This document shows, piece by piece, positions 44,261 to 52,098 of a stretch of 64,000 bases of DNA. Under the pieces are notes generated by a model. It was given only the letters and a program-made list of their open reading frames with translations, was not told the DNA's origin and did no database searches. This DNA comes from HGM13006 sp900757695 (lineage in GTDB: Bacteria; Bacillota; Clostridia; Oscillospirales; Oscillospiraceae). The DNA is taken from NCBI GenBank assembly GCA_959607825.1, contig CAUHNW010000001.1:186001-250000 (forward strand), written 5' to 3'. Both the position numbers and the translations under genes were made by a program. The stretch's first letter is position 1. The number at the start of each line of letters is the position of its first letter.

Positions 44261-45646
44261 TTAACCGTTGCGGGACGGCAGCTTGATGGTGGCTCCGCCC
44301 TCTTCGTAGATTTCGTCGTCGTTCAGGGTGGTGATCCAGAAGCCCAGCTCCACGAAATGCTCGCCGTCCTTCTCGTACTTGTCGTAGACCTGAGAGTGGA
44401 TCTTCATAACGTCGTACTGGAGGCCATGGGTGTTGCACTTCTTGCCGGCCATGGCGGGGATTTTCTCGATCATTTCACACACAGCGGTGTTCTTGGGGAA
44501 CGCGAAGCCCTGCTCCACGGGGTCGGTCATGATGCCCCAGCGGATGTTCTGAATCCAGCCGTGAGTGCCCATCCAGTTGTTGATGTGGTGGATGGCGAAG
44601 TCACGGCCCAGGAAGTTGATGAAGATGGACCGCTTGACCTCCTTGGGAGGAGGACCGCCTGCGCCGGGAGGGGGCCCCATCTTGGCCCGGGGATCGTCGT
44701 AGGGTGGAACCTCGGGGTCCCATTCCGTCATGTCGTCAGGAACATAGACGCCGAACTTGTGGTCCCGGGTCATCTTGGCCCGGACGGCGGGATCAGCCAG
44801 CTCCTTCATGGTGCGGCTGCCACCCACGGCCATGCCATAGGGAGGCGTGGGGTTGCAGGAGGCATGGATGGGACCGTCGATGGTCACATTGGGCATGTCG
44901 CCCACGTTGACGTCCTCCCAGTAGAGGACCTTATCGCCCCGGTAATTCTCTTTCGCCCAGGTGTCGAAGATCTCCTGCCATTCTTCGTCGGTGTAGTAGT
45001 GCTCGGGGCGGGTCCACCAGTCGGGGCTCTCCCAGCCACGCTGATTACCCATGTCGGCGGGGTCCTCGTAGCTCTTGAGGTTCTCCCGGGCAGAGAACAT
45101 AACACCCAGAACCTTCTCGCCCTTCTGGTTGTACACGGAGCCAGTGCATTTCAGGACCAGGTTCCGGTAGATGCTGCCCTCGGCGGGGGTCAGGTCGATG
45201 AGCTCCAGCTTGTCCTTGACCAGGTAGAGGGTATCGCCCGCGTAGACGGGCTTCAGCTGGTCGATCTCATGGTGCAGGCCGGTGACTGCCAGGAAATCCC
45301 GAGCCTTGCCGTTGAAGGCCGTCAGGAAGCTGTCGTCATGGGCCGCGAAGGCAGGCATGGCGATCTTTGCGTCGAAGCCCAGAGAGCGCGCATAATCATC
45401 GTCGGTGTAGAGCTTGTTATCGGGGTCGTACTTCTTGGCATTGTAGAGCATCATGTCCTCTTTGACCTCGAGGACATTGGAGAAGCCCTGGGTGCCCTTT
45501 TCAATCTTGCCGGAGATCAGGGCCTGCACATCGATGGGGCCGCGGTCCTCCAGCTCCTTGATCTTGGCGTAATACTCCTCGGCGTAGGGCTTTTCCCGCT
45601 CAGTCCACACGCCGGGATAGACCGTTACAAATTTACCAGTTCCCAT
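44261..45646 (-). CDS. MaoC/FAS1-like double-hotdog hydratase-family protein MaoC3
   Basis: 461 residues from the ATG at 45646 with AAAGGATG upstream. YPGVWTEREKPYAEEYYAKI and LYNAKKYDPDNKLYTDDDYA mark the N-terminal hotdog. VLYWEDVNVGDMPNVTIDGP opens the second half, followed by a short Pro/Gly insert (GPPPGAGGPPPKEV, near residue 325). INNWMGTHGWIQNIRW and the final GATIKLPSRNG give the C-domain signature. NPLY of typical members is NKLY here and no D-x4-H is evident. Likely acts on an acyl or acyl-like ligand as hydratase/dehydratase, or only binds it. Between flavodoxin E and the small beta protein. Confidence 0.77.
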   Translation of the reverse strand: MGTGKFVTVYPGVWTEREKPYAEEYYAKIKELEDRGPIDVQALISGKIEKGTQGFSNVLEVKEDMMLYNAKKYDPDNKLYTDDDYARSLGFDAKIAMPAFAAHDDSFLTAFNGKARDFLAVTGLHHEIDQLKPVYAGDTLYLVKDKLELIDLTPAEGSIYRNLVLKCTGSVYNQKGEKVLGVMFSARENLKSYEDPADMGNQRGWESPDWWTRPEHYYTDEEWQEIFDTWAKENYRGDKVLYWEDVNVGDMPNVTIDGPIHASCNPTPPYGMAVGGSRTMKELADPAVRAKMTRDHKFGVYVPDDMTEWDPEVPPYDDPRAKMGPPPGAGGPPPKEVKRSIFINFLGRDFAIHHINNWMGTHGWIQNIRWGIMTDPVEQGFAFPKNTAVCEMIEKIPAMAGKKCNTHGLQYDVMKIHSQVYDKYEKDGEHFVELGFWITTLNDDEIYEEGGATIKLPSRNG

Positions 45647-45679
45647 AGTAATGCATCCTTTCAAAGTATTTTTGATTCC

Positions 45680-45713
45680 AGAAGCAGGAACAGTCTGAAC
45701 TGTCCCTGCTTCT
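45680..45713. repeat. Intercistronic hairpin between flavodoxin E and MaoC3
   Basis: AGAAGCAGGAACAGT and ACTGTCCCTGCTTCT pair over 15 bp with one G-T, around a 4-nt loop. A T-run exists only on the plus strand, so on the operon strand it is probably an RNA-processing or stability element. Confidence 0.55.
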
Positions 45714-45725
45714 TTTGGAAAGGAG

Positions 45726-47057
45726 TTATGACATCGAGATGTACTCGCTGTTCACAAAACCACGCTGGCCGTCAAAGGTCAGGAAGTAGTCCTCAACCAG
45801 GTCGGCAACAAGATACTTGGCTTTGTTAATGTCACGCTCGTTGGGATGGCCCCACATCTGATTGTGGAAGAAGTAGGAGCCCTGAATTTTCTTTCCATCC
45901 TTGCACTCGTAGTACTCGGGGTCCTGAATTCCGCCCATACCCATGACGTTGGGCTTCTTGCCCTCTTCAACGCCGGCTGGGCCAAATTCCTTGCCGCAGC
46001 AGGCAAAGGTCCCCACCACAGAGACGTTGTTGGTCTCCAGGAACAGCTTCAGAGCAGACAGAGTCGCCTTGCTCTCGCCGGAGCCGTAGAAGCCGCCGCC
46101 GTAGGTGGTAAAGACGATGCCCAGCGGCTGATAGTTATCACGGACAGGGCCACCGGGATAGGAGCAGCTTCTCCGCCGCCAGGTGGGACCGCCCGCGCCG
46201 GGTGCACCAGGTGCTCCACCAGGGCCTCCGGGGCCACCAGGGCCTCCGGGGCCACCCGGACCGCCGGGGCCACCAGGGCCGCCAGGACCACCGGGACCAC
46301 CGGGGCCGCCGGGGCCACCAGGCATCTCACCGGGGCCACCAGGGCCGCCAGGACCACCGGGGCCGCCGGGACCACCTTCGGGCATACCACCCTCAGGCAT
46401 GGGAGGCATGCCATCCGGTCGGTTCCCGCCCATGGTTTCCGCGGTCATCTTGAAGCCAGTACCTGCGTCCACCATTTTCTGCACATTGCTCTCCAGCTCA
46501 CCGCCGGCGCCCAGAGAGAACAGCTTGTTGATGATGGTCAGCGGATAGCCCGCCACAATGGGGCTGCCCAGGCAGACTACATCGTAATCATCAAAGTACA
46601 GGTTGGGCTGAAGCTCCTCCCACTTGTTGGACTTCTTGAGGCGGTAGCAGTTGCACTCCCAACCGTAGTACTCAAAGGACTCCTTCATAGCCAGAGCGAT
46701 CCTCTCGGTGTTCTTGGTCATGGTGGCGTAGAGGATCAGGGCACGACGACGGGCGGGCTCATAGCTCATACCCTCCAGCTCGGTGACAACGTTCTCTCCG
46801 CTATCCTGATAGACCAGTGTGGTGCCGGTGAGGGTCTCGCCACGGGTCAGGGTGATCTCCTGCTTGGCGGGGCCACACTGGGCCTCGAAGATGATGGAGT
46901 CGCCCTTGGTGTGGATGTTCTCCAGCAGCTCGCAGCCGCCGTGGGACGAGACAAGCTCGCCCTCATAGGCTCTGGGGGTTCTGCGGAGGACAATCTTTGT
47001 CTCCCGCTTGCCGCTGGGAGTATCCATGAGATAGGTGTATGTACCTGCAAAGTTCAT
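45726..47057 (-). CDS. Flavodoxin-family protein E: N-terminal beta-domain and long GGP insert
   Basis: 443 residues with AAGGAGG upstream. Residues 1-100 are the small beta domain (NFAGTYTYLMDTPSGKRET; TKGDSIIFEAQCGPAK; GETLTGTTLVYQ). The flavodoxin part starts at residue 104 (RRALILYATMTKNTERIALA), again with Lys instead of Gly in the phosphate loop. VVCLGSPIVAGYP and GIVFTTYGGGFYGSGE follow. Between them, residues 210-300 are a Gly-Gly-Pro run with Met-rich start. GTFACCGKEFGPAG carries the conserved Cys pair, and the protein ends in NKAKYLVADLVEDYFL. It closely parallels flavodoxin F at 57.7 kb. Second gene of the SBP6 operon; likely electron carrier. Confidence 0.86.
   Translation of the reverse strand: MNFAGTYTYLMDTPSGKRETKIVLRRTPRAYEGELVSSHGGCELLENIHTKGDSIIFEAQCGPAKQEITLTRGETLTGTTLVYQDSGENVVTELEGMSYEPARRRALILYATMTKNTERIALAMKESFEYYGWECNCYRLKKSNKWEELQPNLYFDDYDVVCLGSPIVAGYPLTIINKLFSLGAGGELESNVQKMVDAGTGFKMTAETMGGNRPDGMPPMPEGGMPEGGPGGPGGPGGPGGPGEMPGGPGGPGGPGGPGGPGGPGGPGGPGGPGGPGGPGGAPGAPGAGGPTWRRRSCSYPGGPVRDNYQPLGIVFTTYGGGFYGSGESKATLSALKLFLETNNVSVVGTFACCGKEFGPAGVEEGKKPNVMGMGGIQDPEYYECKDGKKIQGSYFFHNQMWGHPNERDINKAKYLVADLVEDYFLTFDGQRGFVNSEYISMS
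46200..46380. repeat. Repetitive GGP-coding tract in flavodoxin E
   Basis: About 180 bp of degenerate 9-nt repeats encode the Gly-Gly-Pro run. Longest of the three tracts in the window; codon choice varies between repeats. Confidence 0.8.
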
Positions 47058-47078
47058 GTTTATTCCTCCTTAATATGC

Positions 47079-48926
47079 TCAGCCGTTTGCACGGTCATAA
47101 GCAGTCTGGATGATTTCGGTCAGTTCGCCGATGTTCATACTTTCGATCTTGGCAACGTAGTCGTTCCAGACAGCATCATCATTCACATCCAGGTCTCCGT
47201 TGATGAACTGCAGAGCGGAGGTGCCCACATAGGTGATGATGTCGCTGTAGATGGCAGAGGCGTCAGTGTTCTCCTCCGCGGTCAGGATGGTGTCAGAGCC
47301 GAGAATATTGCTGGTGTTCTTGTTGGTACTCCAAGCGTCAAAGCAGCTCAGTTCCCGCTCGCCGAACTCAAAGGCCAGTCTAGCGTCGAAGATCACGCCA
47401 GCCAGGTCCTTGGTGGCTACCACGCTGGATGCGATGTTGGTGGTAGCAATGCCGTTCATGACCTCCGCATCAAAGGTGGGAACACCCTCGTCATCATAGT
47501 CCCAGGTCTCCACGTCATGGCCGGAGCCCTTCTGGAAGCCGAAGTTGTAAAGCAGGCTGCCCTCATAGCTGTAGCCATAGTCCAGGAACCGAAGCGCCGC
47601 CTCCACATCATCGCACTGAGACGAGATGGAAATGGCACTGGCGCCGGTGGAATCCACCAGGGAGTTCTCCTCAAAGAAGGGGATGGTTTGTCCGGCCTCC
47701 TCGGCCACGTCCTGCACAGGCCACCAGTTGCAGTTCTCGTCGCCATACTGAGCGGCAGCCATGGTGGAGTAGTTGCCGCCGAAGGGCTGGTTGGAGAAGA
47801 TGTAGCCGTTGGTACCGTCTGCGGCACGGCCGGCGTTCAGGTCGGAGAAGGGATTGGTCTCACGATTCTGCATGTTCTCAAAGTCGATGAGGCCCTGGGT
47901 GTAGAGGTCGTGGAGCCAGGACAGGTACTTGCGGGTACCGTTGGCAGTGGCGCCGTAGATGACCTTGCCATCCTCCTGGTAGAAGGAGTTGGAAAAGTTG
48001 GTGCCCATAGCGTTGGTGGACAACTCTGCCAGGGAGCCGAAGCCACCGGACAGCACGCCGTTCTGCATAGACACGGTATTGAACAGGGCCATGGGTTCGC
48101 TGGCGCCCTTCTCGGTCTTGAAGGCCTTCAGGACTTCGGTCAGTTCGTCATAGGTCTGGGGAACATCCATGTTCAGATCCTCCAGCCAGTCCATGCGGAT
48201 GAAGGCGCCGATGCCCGTGGGGTTTGCGACCTGGTCCTTGATGGGATAGATCCGCAGGAACATACCGCCGTCCTGGACCTCCTCCAGCACGGTCTGATCG
48301 GAGTGGATGATCTGATAATAGTTAGGCATCTCCGTCTCCAGGTAGTCGCCCAGATCGATGATGACGTCCTCGTCATAGGCCGCTTCCGTACCAGCGGTGT
48401 AGTCGCCGATGTTCAGCAGGTCCGTGTACTCGCCGGAGGCGATCATCAGGTTGAACTTGTCGGTCTGATTGGTTTTGTCCACCACGGTGAGATCGATGGT
48501 GACGCCGGTGTTCTCCCGGAGCCAGGCCCAGACCTGGTGGTTCATCAGGTCACCGCCCTCGATGTAGTTGAGGGAGTTGGTCTCAAAGCCCATAAAATAA
48601 GTCAGGGTCACCTCATCCTCAGAGATGGGCAAAGCGGTGGTCAGGCCTTTGAGCATTTCCTGATGTGCAGTAAAGTCCATGTTGGCGTTGGCCTCGGTGT
48701 TGTCCAGGACATTGGGCTCCGGCTCCTCTCCAGTGGAAGCCTCCTCCGGCTGGTTCTCATCGGCGTGAGCAGCGGGCGCTTCTGTCGCGGGGGTCTCAGG
48801 AGCGGCTTCGGTGCTTTCCTCGGTCTGAGCCGGGGCCGCGGATGATGCCGCTCCGCTTCCGCAGCCGGCACACACCGCCAGCAGCATGGCCGCCGTCAAC
48901 AGCAGCGCAAGCATTTTTTCTTTCAT
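47079..48926 (-). CDS. Substrate-binding lipoprotein SBP6
   Basis: 615 residues, the longest of the seven; ATG at 48926 with AAGGAGG upstream. The signal ends CAGC (Cys22). A Glu/Ala/Pro-rich tether is followed by FNLMIASGEYTDLLNIGDYT near residue 160 and AFIRMDWLEDLNMDVPQT. The C-terminal segment ends TEIIQTAYDRANG. It heads the operon SBP6-flavodoxin E-MaoC3-small beta protein and is divergent from AraC5. That one operon combines capture, electron carrier and hydratase-family parts, so it is the most complete single module here. Confidence 0.88.
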   Translation of the reverse strand: MKEKMLALLLTAAMLLAVCAGCGSGAASSAAPAQTEESTEAAPETPATEAPAAHADENQPEEASTGEEPEPNVLDNTEANANMDFTAHQEMLKGLTTALPISEDEVTLTYFMGFETNSLNYIEGGDLMNHQVWAWLRENTGVTIDLTVVDKTNQTDKFNLMIASGEYTDLLNIGDYTAGTEAAYDEDVIIDLGDYLETEMPNYYQIIHSDQTVLEEVQDGGMFLRIYPIKDQVANPTGIGAFIRMDWLEDLNMDVPQTYDELTEVLKAFKTEKGASEPMALFNTVSMQNGVLSGGFGSLAELSTNAMGTNFSNSFYQEDGKVIYGATANGTRKYLSWLHDLYTQGLIDFENMQNRETNPFSDLNAGRAADGTNGYIFSNQPFGGNYSTMAAAQYGDENCNWWPVQDVAEEAGQTIPFFEENSLVDSTGASAISISSQCDDVEAALRFLDYGYSYEGSLLYNFGFQKGSGHDVETWDYDDEGVPTFDAEVMNGIATTNIASSVVATKDLAGVIFDARLAFEFGERELSCFDAWSTNKNTSNILGSDTILTAEENTDASAIYSDIITYVGTSALQFINGDLDVNDDAVWNDYVAKIESMNIGELTEIIQTAYDRANG

Positions 48927-48954
48927 TGGTTTACCTCCTTTTCGGTTTGGTTTC

Positions 48955-49066
48955 ATTATACCAGCCAGTCTTGAAGGGGATAAAGTACCATGTTTTAGAT
49001 TTCATGTGACATTTTTTATCCATTCTCACATTTGCTCTGTACTTTTATCAAAAGACCCGGTATAAT
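48955..49066. promoter_or_regulatory. SBP6/AraC5 divergent promoters
   Basis: For SBP6 the minus strand has TATAATGAAA (-10 at 48955-48960) with ATGTCACA 44 nt upstream (49005-49012), as at the ferredoxin operon. For AraC5 a TATAAT lies at 49061-49066. Both lack a good -35, in keeping with activation by a regulator bound between them. Confidence 0.6.
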
Positions 49067-49086
49067 CGTCTCAGGAGGTGACTGCA

Positions 49087-50409
49087 ATGAATTCCGAGAT
49101 TGAGGCTCTGCAGGCGCAGATTCAGGCTCTGAAGTTGCGGGTGCGCCATGTGACCACGGAAAATGCCATCCACGATGAAACCGACACGCCGCAACCTATC
49201 GACGTGCTGGCAAACTATATCGAGTGTGAATTTTACTCCGACTATCTAATCCTGGCAGTGGTCCATGCCCGGGCGGACCGGCTGCCGCGGCCCATGGATG
49301 CTTTCCCGCCCCCGGTTGGTCCGGGCCGTTCAGAGCCGGCTCCAGGCAAGCCCATGGTCTACTACCCCATCGAAGCTATGGAAGCGGCGGAGGAAATCCT
49401 GAAGGCGGCCCTGGCGCCGAAAACCTACTACATGGTCTTTCGTTCAGACCAGGACATGGGCATCCTGCTGAATCCCAACGCCCAGTTCGTCTCCGATGCC
49501 AGCATCCAAACTGGTGACTATTACCGGAATCTGACTGAGCGCTTTTCCGAAATCTTGACTGCCCTCAATAAGGCGCTCGGCTTCCAGAACACTGTCTCCC
49601 TCAGCGCCATCCATCAGGGCCATGCCAGCCTGCGGCAGATGTACCTGGAGGCAAAAAACACCTACGATTATAGCTGGAATCTCAATGGTCCCATCCACAC
49701 CTATCCGGAGCTGTGTGCCTCTCCCCTGTCCCCCGAGGATCAGCGGGCCATCAGCGCCCTGGAGCAGGAGTTCATGGGGGACATCAACCACCTGCTGTTC
49801 TTTGAGGCATCCATGGTGCTTGACAGCATCCTCCAACGGCAGTTCTACCATACGATTCCCCTGCGGGAGATCACCGTGGCGGTCACCGCCCGGCTGCGGA
49901 ATGTGCTGGCGGTACTGGAGACCACAATGGGGGTGGAGCCCTCAGCAATTCTGGATCTGGAGGGCCTTGTTTCCTTGGTGACCCAATCCGGGTCCATTCC
50001 GGAGCTTCGGGACCGGATTCATGACTTTTTCGCCAGTCTGGCGGACTTTCATCCCCGTCAGTCCACAAAGAAAGGGCCGCTGATTTTGGAGTTTCTGGAA
50101 GCCAACTACCAGAATCCCGCCCTCAGCGCTCAAATGATCTGCGACCGGTTCCGCATAAGCCGCACCTATCTGTCCCGGCTCATCAAAAATGAAACCGGAC
50201 AGGGACTGGTGGACTGCATCCACGACATCCGGGTCCAGCACGCCAAGCAGCTTCTGGCCGAAACCTCCCTACCCGTGGAACAGTTGGCCCTGCAGGTGGG
50301 CTTTTCCAACCGCTATGGGCTGATTCGGGCCTTTCGCAGCCTGGAAGGCATCTCCCCCTCGGAGTATCGCAGGAAAGCGTTGGAGAAGCGGCAGAAAACT
50401 ATGGCATGA
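49087..50409 (+). CDS. AraC-family transcriptional regulator AraC5
   Basis: 440 residues; the ATG at 49087 is chosen with AGGAGG 7 nt upstream (a GTG three codons earlier is possible). An N-terminal coiled coil (NSEIEALQAQIQALKLRVRH) matches that of AraC3. The C-terminus has EFLEANYQNPALSAQMICDR and FRISRTYLSRLIKNETGQG, then SLPVEQLALQVGFSNRYGLIRAFRSLEGISPSEYRR. Soluble sensor region of unknown ligand. Divergent from the SBP6 operon; the shared promoter blocks suggest that it also controls the ferredoxin-SBP4-SBP3-MaoC2 operon 14 kb away. Confidence 0.9.
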   Translation: MNSEIEALQAQIQALKLRVRHVTTENAIHDETDTPQPIDVLANYIECEFYSDYLILAVVHARADRLPRPMDAFPPPVGPGRSEPAPGKPMVYYPIEAMEAAEEILKAALAPKTYYMVFRSDQDMGILLNPNAQFVSDASIQTGDYYRNLTERFSEILTALNKALGFQNTVSLSAIHQGHASLRQMYLEAKNTYDYSWNLNGPIHTYPELCASPLSPEDQRAISALEQEFMGDINHLLFFEASMVLDSILQRQFYHTIPLREITVAVTARLRNVLAVLETTMGVEPSAILDLEGLVSLVTQSGSIPELRDRIHDFFASLADFHPRQSTKKGPLILEFLEANYQNPALSAQMICDRFRISRTYLSRLIKNETGQGLVDCIHDIRVQHAKQLLAETSLPVEQLALQVGFSNRYGLIRAFRSLEGISPSEYRRKALEKRQKTMA

Positions 50410-50462
50410 CGCTCTGTCAGGATGTGTTTCAATTGATACATGAAATTCATCTTTCGAAAAGA

Positions 50463-50503
50463 GAAGAGCCCCAGTGCATCGGATGAATGCACTGGGGCTC
50501 TTC
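50463..50503. terminator. Strong bidirectional terminator
   Basis: GAAGAGCCCCAGTGCAT and its exact complement form a 17-bp stem with a 7-nt loop between convergent AraC5 and beta-helix 2. Confidence 0.8.
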
Positions 50504-50515
50504 GGTAGATTCCGG

Positions 50516-51961
50516 TTATGGATTCTTTTGTGTGCTGACAATCAGCTTTCCTCCGGAAGAAAGCGTATACTCTCCCGGTTCGTTGCCAACAGCATGAATC
50601 GTTACTCCATCTGCCGCATCGATCTGGACACAGTTCACTTCACCCAGCAGTGTCACCGTAGAGTCTCCGGTGGCATACCATTTGCTTCCGGTATCCATAG
50701 TCAGATTAGCGTTCAAAATAGCACCTCGGATCGTAGAACCGCGCAATGTCAGCCACATTTCCCGGAACGAGTCTTCATGGAGAATATCGCCTTGGGCATC
50801 AATGTCATGCAGTCTGATTTGGTAGCCAAACACCTCTCTGCCGGGGTCCTTAGGCGCTTTTTCATCATCGTTTACCATCGTTCGGAAGAGGATTCCATTC
50901 CCCGGCTCCATGCTGACATCTGTGAGATCCACATTTGCGCAGCAGCTCTTCATCCGCAGAATTTCTTTCCCGGATTTGATGGTACCACCGGAGACTGTCA
51001 GTTCATTCAGCATGTCCGGCAGTCCAATGCTATGCATCAGCGCGAAATAGGTCCCGCACTTGGAATCACAGTCGATAAATGTCATATCGCTGGAGGACGC
51101 AATAATTGCCGCCATATCCGCCACGTCGAAACTGCATCGTACAAAGCGGTCATGGCACTCACCATCTGAATATGCGCCGTAGCCACCTTTTGTAGTAACC
51201 ACATTGCAGTCGTTGGCTTCCAGATATACATAACCTTCTGCGCCATCCGTCGAAAGGGCCGCCCACCCGTCCGCAATAATGGTGCTGTTATAGAAGAAGC
51301 TCCTCGAATTGCTCAGCGTACAATGCGTCCGTGTATTACCGCTGATTTCAAGGGAGGCCGGCGGTGTTGCCATGAATCCAGCAGGCTTCTCAATCCCCTC
51401 ACCATAGGGGATCCCGTGACTGATCAGCACACTGTCATAAACACGAAGCGTGCTGTATCCTTCGGCGATGGTGGCGCTTCTGCATCGGCCATTCGTGTCG
51501 ATGATCGAGTTTTTCAAGGTGACATCCGCGTGGTCAACCACGGAAAGTCCGGAATCCGGCCCGCCCAGATATCCGTTATCGCCGCCGTTGATATGGATGA
51601 CCGTATCGTCAATATCCAGTGCTCCCGCACCATGGACACATATGCCGCCGTTCAGGCCGCCATAGGTTACGATCTTACCATGCTCCAGTCTCCTGCCGGA
51701 AAGGTCGCCGGCATACATGTATTCACGGCACGACAGTTCGTCATCGACCTGGCCATTGCGTATATAAAGTGCCGCTTTGGCATCTGCAGGAGCGGAGAGG
51801 AAGCCTGCTGGAGGCGGTCCCCCCGCTCCAAACGGCATCGCTCCCGGACCTTCTGGTCCACCCGGACCGCCCGGACCGCCCATCAAACTGAAATCCATTA
51901 CCGGCGGAGTAACCTCTTTGCGCTCCGGCAAAACCTTGCTGATTCCATATATTTTATCCAT
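50516..51961 (-). CDS. Beta-helix protein 2, no signal peptide
   Basis: 481 residues from the ATG at 51961 (GAGGA upstream). The N-terminus is charged (MDKIYGISKVLPERKEVTPP) with no hydrophobic segment, so the protein is predicted to stay in the cytoplasm. A Gly/Pro stretch (MGGPGGPGGPEGPGAMPFGA) lies at residues 26-50. The rest consists of repeated strand-turn units rich in Asp and Asn: GALDIDDTVIHINGGDNGYL, VDHADVTLKNSIIDTNGRC, YVYLEANDCNVVTTKGGYGA, EMWLTLRGSTIRGAILNANL. This is the pattern of right-handed parallel beta-helices. It is closely related to beta-helix 3. Last gene of the OYE3-to-OYE2 gene run. Function unknown; a cytoplasmic beta-helix of this type is unusual. Confidence 0.72.
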   Translation of the reverse strand: MDKIYGISKVLPERKEVTPPVMDFSLMGGPGGPGGPEGPGAMPFGAGGPPPAGFLSAPADAKAALYIRNGQVDDELSCREYMYAGDLSGRRLEHGKIVTYGGLNGGICVHGAGALDIDDTVIHINGGDNGYLGGPDSGLSVVDHADVTLKNSIIDTNGRCRSATIAEGYSTLRVYDSVLISHGIPYGEGIEKPAGFMATPPASLEISGNTRTHCTLSNSRSFFYNSTIIADGWAALSTDGAEGYVYLEANDCNVVTTKGGYGAYSDGECHDRFVRCSFDVADMAAIIASSSDMTFIDCDSKCGTYFALMHSIGLPDMLNELTVSGGTIKSGKEILRMKSCCANVDLTDVSMEPGNGILFRTMVNDDEKAPKDPGREVFGYQIRLHDIDAQGDILHEDSFREMWLTLRGSTIRGAILNANLTMDTGSKWYATGDSTVTLLGEVNCVQIDAADGVTIHAVGNEPGEYTLSSGGKLIVSTQKNP

Positions 51962-51992
51962 AGTATCGTTCCTCACTTATGTAGTGTTTTGC

Positions 51993-52098
51993 TTATCTTG
52001 CCGTGAACCGATCATATGCATCCTGGATCAAATCAAGGACCTCTGCATAATGATCCTCCTCGTATTTTACGTTTGAAGTCCTTGCGGCTGAATATGTA
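51993..52098 (-). pseudogene. C-terminal remnant of an eighth SBP
   Basis: Between OYE2 and beta-helix 2 one frame reads KYEEDHYAEVLDLIQDAYDR then FTAR and a stop. This matches the C-terminal helix of the seven SBPs (AYQNAYDRFMSR in SBP2, AYQGAYDRYLTK in SBP4). No start or lipoprotein signal remains. The upstream part of the gene has been deleted, leaving about 30 codons. Confidence 0.7.

Noticed and set aside
45846..48845. A 999-codon open frame on the plus strand
   Set aside because: It is the antisense shadow of flavodoxin E and SBP6, which have lipobox, FMN motifs and ribosome binding sites. Long antisense frames arise here from GC-rich codon use.
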